A stretch of DNA of 64,000 nucleotides from Lagopus muta (lineage: Eukaryota > Chordata > Aves > Galliformes > Phasianidae). The notes below the pieces were generated by a model, which saw only the letters and a list, made by a program, of their open reading frames with translations, was not told the DNA's origin and made no database searches. The stretch lies in contig NC_064472.1 in NCBI RefSeq assembly GCF_023343835.1, positions 8,547,469 to 8,611,468 of the forward strand. The letters are read 5' to 3'. Made by a program: the position numbers and the translations under genes. The stretch's first letter is position 1; every line of letters starts with the position of its first letter. Below, one piece after another: positions 1-18,300 of this stretch.

Positions 1-6733
<6,733 letters not shown>

Positions 6734-6814
6734 CTGCTCCCCACAGAGCCCCCCGGGCCCCGCGGCGGACGCCGCCGCCGCTTTCCGCTTCCTGCTAACT
6801 GTTTTCCTGGCCAT
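6734..6814 (-). CDS. DCAF12: DCAF12 coding exon 1 (27 residues, includes start codon)
   Basis: The ATG is at 6814-6812 with a good Kozak context (A at -3, G at +4). The frame begins MARKTVSRKRKA, the conserved DCAF12 N terminus with its basic nuclear-localisation-like cluster. An Ala/Gly/Pro-rich stretch from GC-rich codons follows, ending ...GLCGEQ. The exon ends at CAG|GTAGG (donor GT at 6733-6732), phase 0, and joins exon 2 as EQ|YGWDH. An in-frame upstream reading exists but carries no recognisable protein, so this ATG is preferred. The exon lies inside the CpG island, as expected for a first exon. Confidence 0.93.
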
Positions 6815-7244
6815 AGTAGAAGGAAAGCGAAGAAGAGAGGCCGAGAGCCCGGTCCGGACCCCACATGGAGCAGACGGAGCAGGCGGCCGCCAGGACACGG
6901 GGCATTAAGTGCCGGCAGCCGTGCCCGGCCGCTCACTCCGCCGCAGGCCCCTCCGGACCGCCCTTCACGACATTTCCCCCTTTTACGGCGGTCGCGTCGC
7001 AGCTTTACGGTAGCTCCCTCCGCCCCGCCCGGCAGCCCCGCGTCCCAGCACACGGACGGCCAGCGGGCACCGCCCCCTCTGCGGTTGCCAGGCGACGTGT
7101 TCCGAGCCCGAGCGACTCCCCCTGGTGGCGGCGGAGGATGAGGCGGGGAGAACGGTCCCGCTTTCCGCAGAGTCCGCCCGGAAGGATTCACCTCCTTCGC
7201 CCTGCGGCCCAGGATACGGTTGGCTTTCAGGGCTGTGAGCGCAC

Positions 7245-7860
7245 AGCTGTCAAATCGTAGGATCGTTAAAGACCGCTGAGATCGTGTAGTCCAGTCGTCA
7301 ACCCGTCACCTCCATACCACTCAACCACATCCTTCAGTGCCACGTCTGCCCTCCTCTCGAACACCTCCAGGGGTAGCTCAGGGATACCACTTCCATGAGC
7401 AGTTTGTTCCAGTACTTATCACTCTTCATGAGATTAATTTTTTCCTAATATCCAACCTGAACCTTCCTTGGCACTACTTGAAGCCATTACTTCTTGTCCC
7501 ACTGCTGACTCATGCCCACCTTTCCATGCAACAGCGGGGCTGTGCTCTATTTTTTTTGGCAGGGCTGTGATCTATTGTTCTCCCAGTTTGTACTGATACT
7601 GGGGGTTGCCATGACCCAGGTGTGAGACCTTGCATTTGGCTCTGTTGAACTCCGCAGGATTCAACAAGCTTGGTGCCATGACCCCTACCTGGGGTTCTAT
7701 GACCGACTACCTTCTGATAAAGTGCCTTTTTCTAACATCCATCCTGACCCACTCCTGATGAAGGTCCACAACATTTCCTCAGGTCCTGCTCCACTCTGCA
7801 CAGAACACAGTTTGTAATGCAGCCTGTGTGAAACCAGCTGTGCTCAGGCCCTCTGTACAC
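7245..7860 (-). mobile_element. CR1 LINE fragment, 3' end, diverged
   Basis: Reading the plus strand gives the reverse complement of a CR1 3' end: degraded tail (cgtaggatcgttaaagaccg), then the 'gatc..gtagtccag..gtcaaccc' and 'gaacacctccagggg' blocks. Next come the 'cttgcatttggctctgttgaactcc' region blocks typical of CR1. It is well diverged and 5'-truncated; the right edge is approximate. Confidence 0.75.
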
Positions 7861-8439
7861 ACTTGTATTTTCACCATAATTTAGAGCAAGAAATAACGCA
7901 GTCAATGTACACATTACCCAAGGGATACCCCTACAGCTGTGGGTTCATGAGGTGTGTGGCTTTTTCCATTTCAACATGTTATCTCCTAGCTACAAAGCAT
8001 ACAACAGTTCTTGTTTCAGATTTCAAGATGCTTTCACCATCCAGGAAAATAGGTCATCAATCTCTCCTTTGTACAGGTGGGAATACTGAAATAGACAGTT
8101 TCAGGCTGTAGGCTCCAAATGACTTAATGCACAGAGACAGTAACACTACTGAGAAAATTAAAAACAAAAGGGATTTGTGTTGTGAATGGTCTATCCTCAG
8201 TGGCATCTCCATGGATCAGTTCAACACTGGTTCCTGCAAAGACAAATTACACAAACATTGAAGGGGCAGATTGTCAGATATTTACAATTTCATATACATT
8301 TGCCTTTTGGGATTCTATAAATAAACATAGCTGTTACACTAAAAATTTGTTTTGTGTGTACGCATGTTTTTCTCTGGCTTAAGATTTCAATACAAGACTA
8401 AGCTGGAAGACTTTGTATGTCTTCCAAAATGTGGAAAGT

Positions 8440-8975
8440 CAGTAGGGCTGGGGATGTAACTGTCCCCTTGTACTCAGCACTGGAGTGGCCACAACTTGAG
8501 TACTGTGTTCATTTTTCATCCCTCTCCACAAGAAAGACGTTGAGGCTCTGAAGCATGTCCAAAGAAAGGCAATGAAGCTGTGAAGGGCCTGGAACACAAT
8601 TATTACGTGAAGCAACTGAAGGAACTGAGATTCTGAGTCTCGAGGACTCTCAGAGGAGACTTTATAACTATGTATTGCTCCCTGAGTGGGGATTGTAGTA
8701 AGTTGGGGTCAGCCTCTTCTCCCCAGTAACAGCGAGAGGACAAGAAATAATGGCCTTACAGAGGTTCTGATTGGAAATAAAGAAAAAAAATTTCTCAGAA
8801 AGAGCAGTCAGGCATTGGCAAGGGCTGCCCAGGGAGGTGGTGAAGTCGTTGTCCCTGGCGGAGATGTGGCACTGAGGGATGTGGTCTGGTGGTTAGGGTA
8901 GTAGGTAGTGGGGCTGGTGGTTGAACTAGATGATCTCAGAGGTCTTTTCCATCCTCAACGATCTTATGAACGGCT
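8440..8975 (+). mobile_element. CR1 LINE fragment, 3' end
   Basis: The sense-orientation CR1 blocks appear in order: 'cactggagtggccacaactt', 'aagcatgtccaaagaaaggc', 'ctgcccagggaggtggt' and 'gaactagatgatctcagagg'. A decayed tail follows near 8970. It lies about 0.6 kb from the minus-strand copy and points the other way. Both sit in the DCAF12-UBAP1 spacer. Confidence 0.85.
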
Positions 8976-9540
8976 TGCTTTCTGTTTAAGGACATCCTTG
9001 AGGTTTAGACAGATCTCACAAATATACTAAACAAGCTGTTACTGTTTAGTGCAGAATGGATATATTGCAAAACAAGCAATGTTGATAGTTAAGCACAGCA
9101 GAGGCACAGGCTCACTATTTCTTTAATTTTAAGCCTGTGAGCCTTGGTGGGTAATACCCAGGAAGTATGGGCAGGCTTTGACAGGCAGACCTTTTAATTA
9201 TTGGCAGCCCTCTTAATTAACAAGCAGCTTGATGCCATCCAGGGTTCACGGAGGGCCCAGTGCGGTCGGCACTACGAAGCACTTGGTCATCTCTACTTCC
9301 TCATGCTGCTTTAACACCGAGGTAAGCGCACAGAGCTCCTATGCACTTTTTGCTCTGCCTGCAGCAGCAGCAATTAGAACGGAAATAACCCAAACGCAGT
9401 AACCCAAAGGGAGTGAGGGAGGCGGGTGGGGCTGAGGGGAGCCACTTCTAAACCCCTCACACAGAACCGGCTAACGCAGTATTTCCCTGGCTAGTATTTA
9501 TTTCCCGTTACCACCTAGAGAATCCAAGCGCCTCTAACAA
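8976..9540. other. Intergenic sequence upstream of UBAP1 CpG island
   Basis: Unique-looking AT-rich sequence between the CR1 copy and the UBAP1 promoter. It contains several TTAATTA-type homeobox-like cores around 9196-9222. No gene is seen. Confidence 0.5.
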
Positions 9541-9638
9541 AGCCTCGCGGGGCGTTCAGCCCCCTGACGCCGAAAGCCGCTCGGGCGAGAGCCCGCCCCG
9601 TCGTCCCCACACAAGCACCGCCCCGCCCCGCCCCGCGG

Positions 9639-9646
9639 TGACGTCA
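9639..9646. promoter_or_regulatory. Palindromic CRE (TGACGTCA), copy 1
   Basis: A perfect 8-bp CREB/ATF consensus directly after the GC boxes, about 70 bases upstream of the YY1-type element. Occupancy is inference. Confidence 0.7.
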
Positions 9647-9672
9647 CCGAGGCTGCAGGTGACGCTGCGTCG

Positions 9673-9680
9673 TGACGTCA
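9673..9680. promoter_or_regulatory. Palindromic CRE (TGACGTCA), copy 2
   Basis: A second perfect CRE, 34 bases from the first, with a CpG-rich linker between them. Full CREs in proximal promoters are strong candidates for CREB/ATF binding. Confidence 0.7.
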
Positions 9681-9704
9681 GCACGTCCCCGGGGCGGTGA
9701 GCAG

Positions 9705-9820
9705 GTACACAAGATGGCGGCGCCCGGCGGCCGGACCGGAGAGGGCGGTGTGGTGCGGCTGGCGTAGGGCCGGGCGGTGGGCAGGGGCTGCGGGGACTAT
9801 TGCGAGCCAGGGGCTGGCAG
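9705..9820 (+). other. UBAP1: UBAP1 probable non-coding exon 1
   Basis: The 5'UTR exon is inferred from the YY1-type element and the first strong donor after it, GGCAG|GTAACG at 9820/9821. The coding exon at 25398 has its own acceptor, so an upstream exon must exist, and this CpG island is the obvious place. The start base is approximate, and other donors in the island are possible. Confidence 0.55.
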
Positions 9821-12800
9821 GTAACGAGCGGGCCTGGCGAGGGGAGGGGGGCGGCGGCGGAGGCGTTTCACCATCCTAGGCCGGTGGGCTCCGGTTCCCT
9901 TCCTCCCGTCGAGAAGCTCCGGGCCGCGGCCCCTCCTCGGGCTCTCCGCTCTTTCGCCGTGCCGGAGCTCCGCCGCCGCTCCTTCTCGCCGTCCCGCTGT
10001 GATTCAGCAGCAGCGGGGCCTGGCCGCGCCGCGCTGGCGATGCTGGCGTAGGGCGGCTCCCAGGGCAGCGGGATCAGGCCCGGCGGTGGCTCCTCTCGGT
10101 GGCTCTCCGTAGTTCCGGCGCCTGTCCGAGTGCTTCCCCGCTGTGAATTTGCCTCAGGGCTGTTCGAATTCGGGTAAAGGGTGCGTGCCCGCCGGGGGAA
10201 GGTAGCTTCCTCGCTGCGGTAACCAGATCATGTGTGGAAAGTCCTTTTCTGGTTTGGATGGGCTGAGCGCTTGTGTGGCTTTTGTCGAGTTTTCCTTCGG
10301 GTCGGTTGTTTATTAGTGGTGTCTGCATTGTGATAACCGTAACACTCAGCCCTCCCTTTGCTGTCATGTATCTGCTCTGTTCCCTCGAGTCTCTGCAGGC
10401 TGAAGAGCTGAAGTCTTGTTTATTGTATGGATGATAGCTCTCTTTATCTCACTTTGTGCTCATTACCTATTTCTGGATCGTTTCCAGTTAGCTATTCCTC
10501 TTCTGAGATGAAAAGAGGGCTGCATGTTCTGTATTTGAGATGCACACAAACCGTGGATGTATGCCACAGTGTAAGAATACTTCATTTCTGTAGTTTTTAA
10601 CTTCCTGATAATGCCTTCTGTGCTGTTAGCTCGCATTCACTCACTTTTTTAACGCTTTGATGAAGGTACTTAATGTAACTTGAAGGTTGTTTTTCTGATC
10701 TTTGGTAGCCTAAAGTCTCTCATTTAAAAGGAAAGTTAGGATTGTTTCCTTATAAGTAAGAGAAATTACAATTGTTGGAAGTGAGTAATTGTTTGATAAA
10801 ATATTTTTATTCCCCATATCACTTAAAATCCTAAACAAGACCAAAAAAAAAAAAAAGCAGAAAAAACTGGAAAAACTCTGCCTCGTTAGAGCAGAAATAA
10901 GCAGGTGGACTCTGGCACTTTGCTTCACATCAGATGTAGCTGTTGTTTGGGATTTGATAGAAATACGGTTGTGACAGATATAAGTACTTTGATGCGGATA
11001 TTCATAGATAAGCATTGCCAAATTACAAACAGCTCTTCCTTCAGACTTCAGTGTCTTTGCCACTGATAGAAGGCACTGGCATCTCACAACTTGTTATTGA
11101 GTGAATAGGCTTTTGTGGGAGCTTGGCAGGGAGGAATCTATTCCAACTTGTGGTTAAGAGTGTGAAGGAAAAAGGAAGAAGTGGTTCTGCAGTTAGCTAC
11201 CTGCCTCATCTTCCATGCCTCGTCATCCTTGGAGTGTGGAACCTTATCGTAATGCAGGCACTCCCATAACTGATTACTTCCTTAAAGCTGGCCATACAGA
11301 TCTGACCTCTCTGAGTTGCAGCAATATTTTTTTTTCCTGAGGAAAAGGGGGAAAAACATTTTTTGATGCATCCTTTTTTCTCTGTACAGAACAGAGCTAT
11401 GTGCATAGCTCTGTGTCGGCTGAGGAGGGTGTGTGTGGTAGTGGGCTGATGTATGCCAGGCTGTGTGCTGTATTTTGTTAGGGGAGTGTTTGTTTTCTGC
11501 AGTGTGGCAGTGGTAGTGTTGCTGGATGACTTCAGCTTTTTTTCTGTAAAAACGGACTTGTAATTTGTAAGTGCCCCTGGCACTTTAGAGCACTGCTGCA
11601 AAAGAGTGACTTAAACGTTTTAGACAATGTATCGATCCTAAGTATACGGGAAGAGAAAATATAATCTTTAACTCCGTTGTTGCTAGCTCATGGATTTGGT
11701 CTCAAAAGCAAAACTGAAAGTGATTGCACCTTTTTTTTCTCAGTGCTGTATCTGGCCTGCAGTATTTTTTTCCTCTCCTGTGTATTCAATATGGAGCAAA
11801 GGAATCAGGACAGAAGTCATTTCTAAGAAAAGAGATTTAACACAAGTGAAATGGAAGCTGAAACACAATTACCTGGAACATCATGCAGAAAGCTGTGAAG
11901 TCTCAAGTATAAGATTTATGAATGAATAATGAGTATATGTTATTTTCTCTTTATCAGAATTTCTGTGTTCAGACTATTTTAATATGTTGAGCTGCTATTC
12001 AGCTATGAGATTTATTAATTTATTTGTTAGTTGATAGCTAGCAAAAACCTTAACGGTTAGAAATTATCAAAGACACGTGGAAGAGCTCCATCTCCGTTGT
12101 TCTAATAGTACTTTGCAGAGCTCAATACTTGTTATCCGAAAGACAAAAGCCTTTCATTTGGAGAAGACGAGTCAGGTTTCAGGAGCAGCCCAGCAGGCCA
12201 TCCCATCTAACATGGTCACATTGACAGCCTGAGCTGTTTTGCTCAGGCACTTTTGTGGCAAAAGTACTGTAATGCTGCAGTAGGCACTGCCTTACTTGTT
12301 TTTAATTCCATTAGCTCATGGCTTTGTGGTGCTTACACAAACTTTAGTGACTTCAGGGCATTAAACAGTCCTGACACTACCCAATCTCCATGTCATACGC
12401 TTTTTGTCATCAGCTTGTTCTGCATTTCACAGTTGGTAACAGCATGTATATTTTGATAAACTGATATGTGAGGAAATTTAGTTCTAATTTCTAACAGGAA
12501 CTGCGATCCACTTTCTCTGTTATTTTGTTTCTAACATAATTTCTTGCAGTCTTTTCTTCTGTAAATTGCAGACCTGAAACTATGAAATCCTTACTTAAAG
12601 AATCTTCACATAAAGGCGTTGCAGTCTACTTAAAATGACCATTGTAATTCAAATCAGTGACAGTGTAAAAATGGTCTCATGGAGCTATAACTGAAAAGCT
12701 CTGGAATATGTTTTTGAAATGAGTTTTTTAGAGGAAAGGGAACGATGGTTGTTTACAAGTTTAAAAATAGCTTTCTGGTTTTAAAAAGTAGGTCTTCTGG

Positions 12801-12894
12801 GGTGTACAGGGGGTGATTTATTTTCTCTGTATTGTTTACTTGTACTGGTAACAAGGAAGGCAGTAGCATCTAATAGCATGTACCACTCTACAGT

Positions 12895-13345
12895 CAATCT
12901 TTGCCCTTGAGGGGAGAGAAGGCCTTGCAGAGACGTCTTGACAGATCAGAGCTGGACAGTCTCCAATAGCATGAAGCTCAACAAGAGCAACTGCTGGGTT
13001 CTGCACCCAGGAAGGGGCGGCCCTGGCTGCTGGTCCGGTCTGGGGGATGAGAGGCTGGAGAGCAGCGCTCAGAAAGGGGGGAAGGGTCTGGAGGGCAAGG
13101 TGTGTGCAGGGCAGCTGAGGGCCCTGGGTGTGCTGGGCACAGGGCGGAGGAGCTGAGGGGAGCCTGATGGCGGCTGCAGCTCCTTATGGAGCGGAGGGCA
13201 GCGCTGAGCTCTGCTGTGTGTGACAGCGACAGGGCCGAGGGAACGGCATGGAGCTGCGCCAGGGGAGGGCCGGGGGTGGGGAAAGGCTCTGCACCAGAGG
13301 GCGGTGGGCACAGCTGGAGCGCCAGGAGTGTTTTGTCAGTGCTCT
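12895..13345 (+). mobile_element. CR1 LINE fragment in UBAP1 intron 1
   Basis: This GC-rich sense CR1 segment has the 'cagctggacag..catgaagctcaacaa' block and the 'gggttctgcacccaggaaggg' block. Then come 'cagcgctgagctctgctg', 'gggaacggcatggagctg' and 'aggctctgcaccagagggcgg', a CR1 lineage with this 3' segment. The usual octamer tail is missing. It makes an island of high GC inside an AT-rich intron that could be mistaken for a CpG island. Confidence 0.75.
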
Positions 13346-15344
13346 CAGATACAGCATTTGAATTTGGGTGGTCCTGCGTGGAGCCAGGAGTTGGTATCGA
13401 CAGTTCACATGGTTGCAGTCAATTTAGGCGTGCTCTGTGATTCTGTGCTTGGGATTGCTGTTGATCAATGCAAGCATGAGCTCGCTGTTTTTCTGTTAGC
13501 TACCTAAGTGGGTAATCACTTCTGGTATGCTAGCGCTCTGCTTTATGCTTTGACCCTCTGGCTTGGTTTGAATAAGCTCATGTTCTGTTCCCCTAGTGAC
13601 CTTTTACAGTCAGCATAGTCTTGATTGAGGCCTTCTAGAATAATCTGAGCAGTGTTTTTTTTTCTTTTATTTCTCTTAAATGGCAAGTAATTCTAGATTT
13701 TTCTTACATGGGTAAAGGATTTTCTTAAATGCAGGAAAGTACTCCTTAAGGAAGGAGCAGCTTGTATGTCTACATGAGCGTTTCTCTCTTCCTGAGGCTG
13801 TAAGCCTTTTTCAGAAGTTTATGCCGTGCTTGCTTAAAACCTAGAAGTATACAAAGGAGTAACAGAGTAACAGTGCTGAAACTTAGTTTTAAATCCATAG
13901 AAGGGAAGGTTGATTCAAAATGTTATGTTGTATCAATAGAATTACTTCTATACAGACTGAGTACAAGCTGTGAATTCCCATTTGAAGTCTCTCAGTTGCA
14001 TTCTGTGTGGAGCGCTTGGATCAGAGCAACTCGTAAATGGGAAAAACAGAGGATGAATCCTATACAGGAAGCAGTCAGTTCAAGTGGAAGATGGTCCTAA
14101 TGTGAATATACTTAAGCTGCCCAGGTAGTCAGATTTGAGGAAAGTAGTAATGAACTAAATTGTATTAGTTGTGAGCTCTCCGTCTCGGTTATGTTGCTGG
14201 AGGTCAGTGTTCACCATAGCTATGTACTAGATCCTGTCAAATAATTGACTTAAGTCCTTTTCTGATTTACGTTTGTGCTGTTTGGCATCCTTGGGGTCAC
14301 AGCAGATGAAGATGTGACTGGCGAGATTTACTCCCTCTCCTTTGGATGCTGGATTTCTAAGTGTCTCTGTATTGTCATTGTGCTGTGACAAGTGTTAGTG
14401 CTGTGCTTAATTGAGACATGGAGCTTGTGTGTTCAGTTTGATTTTTCTTCATCAACTTGACTCCAAAATCAAATTAGATTCATAGTTTACAAACGCTCTG
14501 TGAAGTTGTTGTCAGAGGATATGTCTTTCCTTTTCCAATACAGCAGAGCTATCTTGGGTTCCACCCTAATGACTAATGCTGTCATGTGGCATCTTTGTAC
14601 AGTAATGTATAATAATTTGAAAAAGAAATATAGGAGCTCCTTCTAAATGGGAGAGGAATTTCTAATAATAAAATCACTGTTAATTATCTGGGATAAAATT
14701 TGGTGGTGAAAAAGCATAGAGAAGCTTTATGCTCTGTGTAGTCTGTGACAGGAATGTTCTTAATCTTATAATTGTTAGGTCACCACAAGCCATTTGTTTC
14801 TAGAGTGTTTGACTTCTTGGTTTAAAAATAATACAAATAAAACAAAGCCGAAGGGTTATTGACTATCATTTTGCTTGCTTGTATTCATAATAACATACAA
14901 CTTTTTAACTGGGCATTCAGAAAGTACTTAAGGTCCTTTTTTGGGAAGCTGATGTACCCGAAGTCAGGCATGCATTTGATTTTTTAGGAGTGGAAATGTA
15001 TGGCAAAACAACAGTAGTACAAAGTAACTTTAGTTTTCAAAGAGTAATGAACCATCATGATTTAAGGTAGCAGATTTCTGTAATTAGTGCATGCCTTTGA
15101 GATTTCTGAGCTCCTAATAAACCAAGATTAGTTATTAAACTAGCTGTAATTCTGTCAGTGGTCATTGGCTGGTGGGACTTTGTACCTGCAATTAATTTAC
15201 ATCCAACCACTTGCTATTTGAAGTGCCACCTTCCACATACTAACCTGAAGGATGGCTTAAAGAAAATGTTTGGGTGAGAAAATTATTTTATCAAGTTTGA
15301 ACCAGTCATTTTTGCCATTTTTGATCTGTATCACTCTCAGACTT

Positions 15345-15375
15345 GGGGGGGGGGGAGAGAGAGAGAGAGAGAGAG
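15345..15375 (+). repeat. G11(AG)n tract
   Basis: Eleven G followed by about ten AG units in UBAP1 intron 1. It is a purine-only strand. Confidence 0.9.
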
Positions 15376-18300
15376 GATGCATTTTGGGACTCTTAGAAAC
15401 AGCAGAGAGTCTCATACAATGTTACAGTGACTGTCTCAGATGGTTCAGAAATGCTGAGATGGTGGGATGCGAAATGCTGTTGCTTTAAGCGAGTGAACTA
15501 TCTGTGAAAGAACTAGTGTTAGCTTGTATCTTGACAGACGGTGGTTTTCAACTTCTGTAAAAACTGGCTTCCTTCTTGTTTGCAGAAGGGAGTTTAGTGC
15601 ATGATTTCTGTAACTTGCCCGAAGTTCTTTGGCTGTCTGCTAAAACACCTGTAAATGCATATAATATTGCATATAATTCTAGGCTGCTGAATGCCTGAGC
15701 TTGTTGATGTGACTTCTTGGCAAAGCAAGGGCAAATAGAGACAGTAAGGAGCTTGTTGCTTGAAGGTAACAATGTTTGATTTGGCTTTATTTGCAAAGGG
15801 AAAGCTTGCAAATTCAAGTGCAAATGGAAATGTGAAACTGTGTGCTCAGTAATATTTCAAATTGAAGATGTTCAACTGGAAATGTCATGGTATTTACAGC
15901 TTACAAGAACCCACAAGTATGTTGTGTGACATAAGGTAAGAGAAGTTAGACTAAGGTAAAGGAGCTGGCTTTGTGAGCAGCTAGGTGGTCTAAGCTGCTT
16001 TTGGAGCCAGGGATGAAATGCATGTTCAGCAGGCAAAATGGTTGTACTACAGCTGTTTGTGTGACCTAATGCAATCCTTTTAATGTCTGAATGTACATAC
16101 TATGCTATAAAAAATAAATTTGGAAGGTCTGCCACTCTTCTGAGGTGTTTTATTTGTGTTGCAGTGTTGGGCTGATGAAAAAATTCTGGTTCTCTTGCTC
16201 TTTGCTCTCCAGGAAATAGATGTTTGAAATATGCAATTCTTCAGTGCAGGGGTTTGGCAGTATTCTGTATAAACTGCTTCCACCCACCAATTTGGAGATT
16301 TTCTCTCCGAGCTGGGAGAGAAGTTGTGTGTATATTTTATTACAATCCTTGTCTGTAATTTGGCGTTATTACAGTAATGTGAATGTGGTGCTTCTGTTAT
16401 TAGGCAGCACTGGATTTATTTGCTACATTGAATCAGGCATGGGTTAGTGAAAAAGAGGACTGATTTTCAAGGGTTATCATCTCAGTTGAAGAATGGCCAA
16501 CTCATACAGACTTTCCACTTTTTTTTTGGGTTTAACTGATGGTGGTTCAATGAGCAGATCTGCATATTGTTAACAGTCTCATATTGCTGCTGATCTGTTA
16601 CTGTTGGACATTTGAAGAGGAAAAGCCATGGATAGTACTGTTGGATGGTCACGTGGCAATCTCATCCAGCACCCTATTCCATCTAGCTTTATAAAATTTG
16701 GATTGATGCAGCTGAGTCAGATCTGTCAAAATGTCCTGAGGAAATGAAGCTAATGCATCTCTGAAGGCTTCTTTTGAATTTAAAATGAGCCATTTCCATT
16801 CAGTTATCCATTTCTTTAAGTGTTTTGAGGGGTTGCACTAGTTAGCAGTGCTGCTGGAGTGCTTGTTATATTAAATGTCTTCTACCACCCAAGCAGGCTG
16901 GAGATGGTGTAAAACAAAATTGCAAACTTCAATGAGTTAGAGGTAGCCCAAACTTAATTTCTAAGTTCCTAAATCCTGTTTCATGTTATCAGTCCAGAAG
17001 AACACCCTTTAAATTTTTTACAGTAAGATGGAAAACTGGATCAGTGATTTGATACAGGATATTGTGGGAAAGAGGCACTGGACCAAAATGGAGAGAAAGC
17101 AGCGAGATTCCTGGGATAGCTGTGGATGTAGGATTCAGGAAATGCGAGTTGTGTTGTGGCACAACCAGAGCAGGATGACTGTGGGAATGCAGTTTAATAT
17201 TTGAACCCTGTTCCTTGCACCTACAAAACAGGGCTGTGTTCAGTACATTTAATTGGGAGTAAAACTGTTTTGAAGTGTTCAAGAATGATATAGTGCTGGA
17301 GACAAAATGATTTTCTGTTTGAAGTAAAGGTAGTGAAATGAAAATGTGTGTGTAAGTGTATTTGGTTCTGGACGATATGTCCTTCCAGACTTTATTGGAC
17401 AGCAGTGTATTTCAGTGGTCATGGTTTTGTTCCACTTTTCATTTCTCTTGAGCATGTAAAGGTGAGTTTAGCAACTGAAGCATTACTGAAACGTGTCTCG
17501 GGGGCAGATCAGCTCTATGTCAGAGGGTGACAGCTGCTAGCATGTTTGTACACCTTAACCATGAGTAAGTTCAGCTGTGGCAGTTGCACAGATGTGCTGA
17601 ATCTTCTTCATGTTGCATGTGGCTTCCCTCCCTGAACTCTTTGGTCTGTTGTTGGACTATAGACTGAGCCTTATTTCCACTCAGAGTCCTAAATCCAGAG
17701 ACCTTTCCTGTTTGAGTTCAAACTGCAGCACTGCAAGGAAGGACTGTTTCAGAACCGGAGCATGGGACTTTCAGGGGGCCAAGCAGATCCTTGTACTCTG
17801 TTTTTGTAATAAGTCAACGACTGTGGCTGAGAACAGTCTCAGTTGGACTTCTTGCACAAAGCTAAACTTCTACTTTTCTGTACTAGACGAACTCAGAGAG
17901 GACAGCTTAAATTCCTGTGCTCCAGATGAGTTCAAATCCAGAAGTGTAATTAATGTGGGCAGTGCTGTTTTGCTGGGTCTGTTCTGATGTCTGCTGTTGG
18001 TTTTGTGTGTCAGTGTTTATTTTTGGTACCAGGTGGTGATACTTCTGTCCTGTGGGTTTCTGAAGAGCAAGACAGAATCTTTGCTATGAACTTCACTCTT
18101 TCTTCACGTTAGCTAGCCTCTTCAAGAAACAACTGAGGTGTAAGCATTCACTTTTAAAAGTTCTTTACTCTTTATGAGGTTACACATTTATTTCATGTTT
18201 AATCAAAACTAGTGGAACCTATTTATTTGAAACACAACTTGTGGTAGCAGGATTTAATTCGGTGTTGACTACTGATGTAATTTTGTTTCTGGATCATTTT

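Larger units (their letters stand above)
9540..10200 (+). promoter_or_regulatory. UBAP1: CpG-island promoter of UBAP1
   Basis: This CpG-rich block has tandem GC boxes (ccccgccccgccccg, about 9620-9635). Two perfect palindromic CREs (TGACGTCA) lie at 9639-9646 and 9673-9680. A YY1-type AAGATGGCGGC lies at 9711-9721, a motif usually found just downstream of start sites. There is no TATA box. Transcription probably starts near 9690-9710 on the plus strand. Confidence 0.82.

Noticed and set aside
12895-13345. Apparent CpG/GC-rich island inside UBAP1 intron 1
   Set aside because: The GC content comes from a CR1 fragment, not a promoter.
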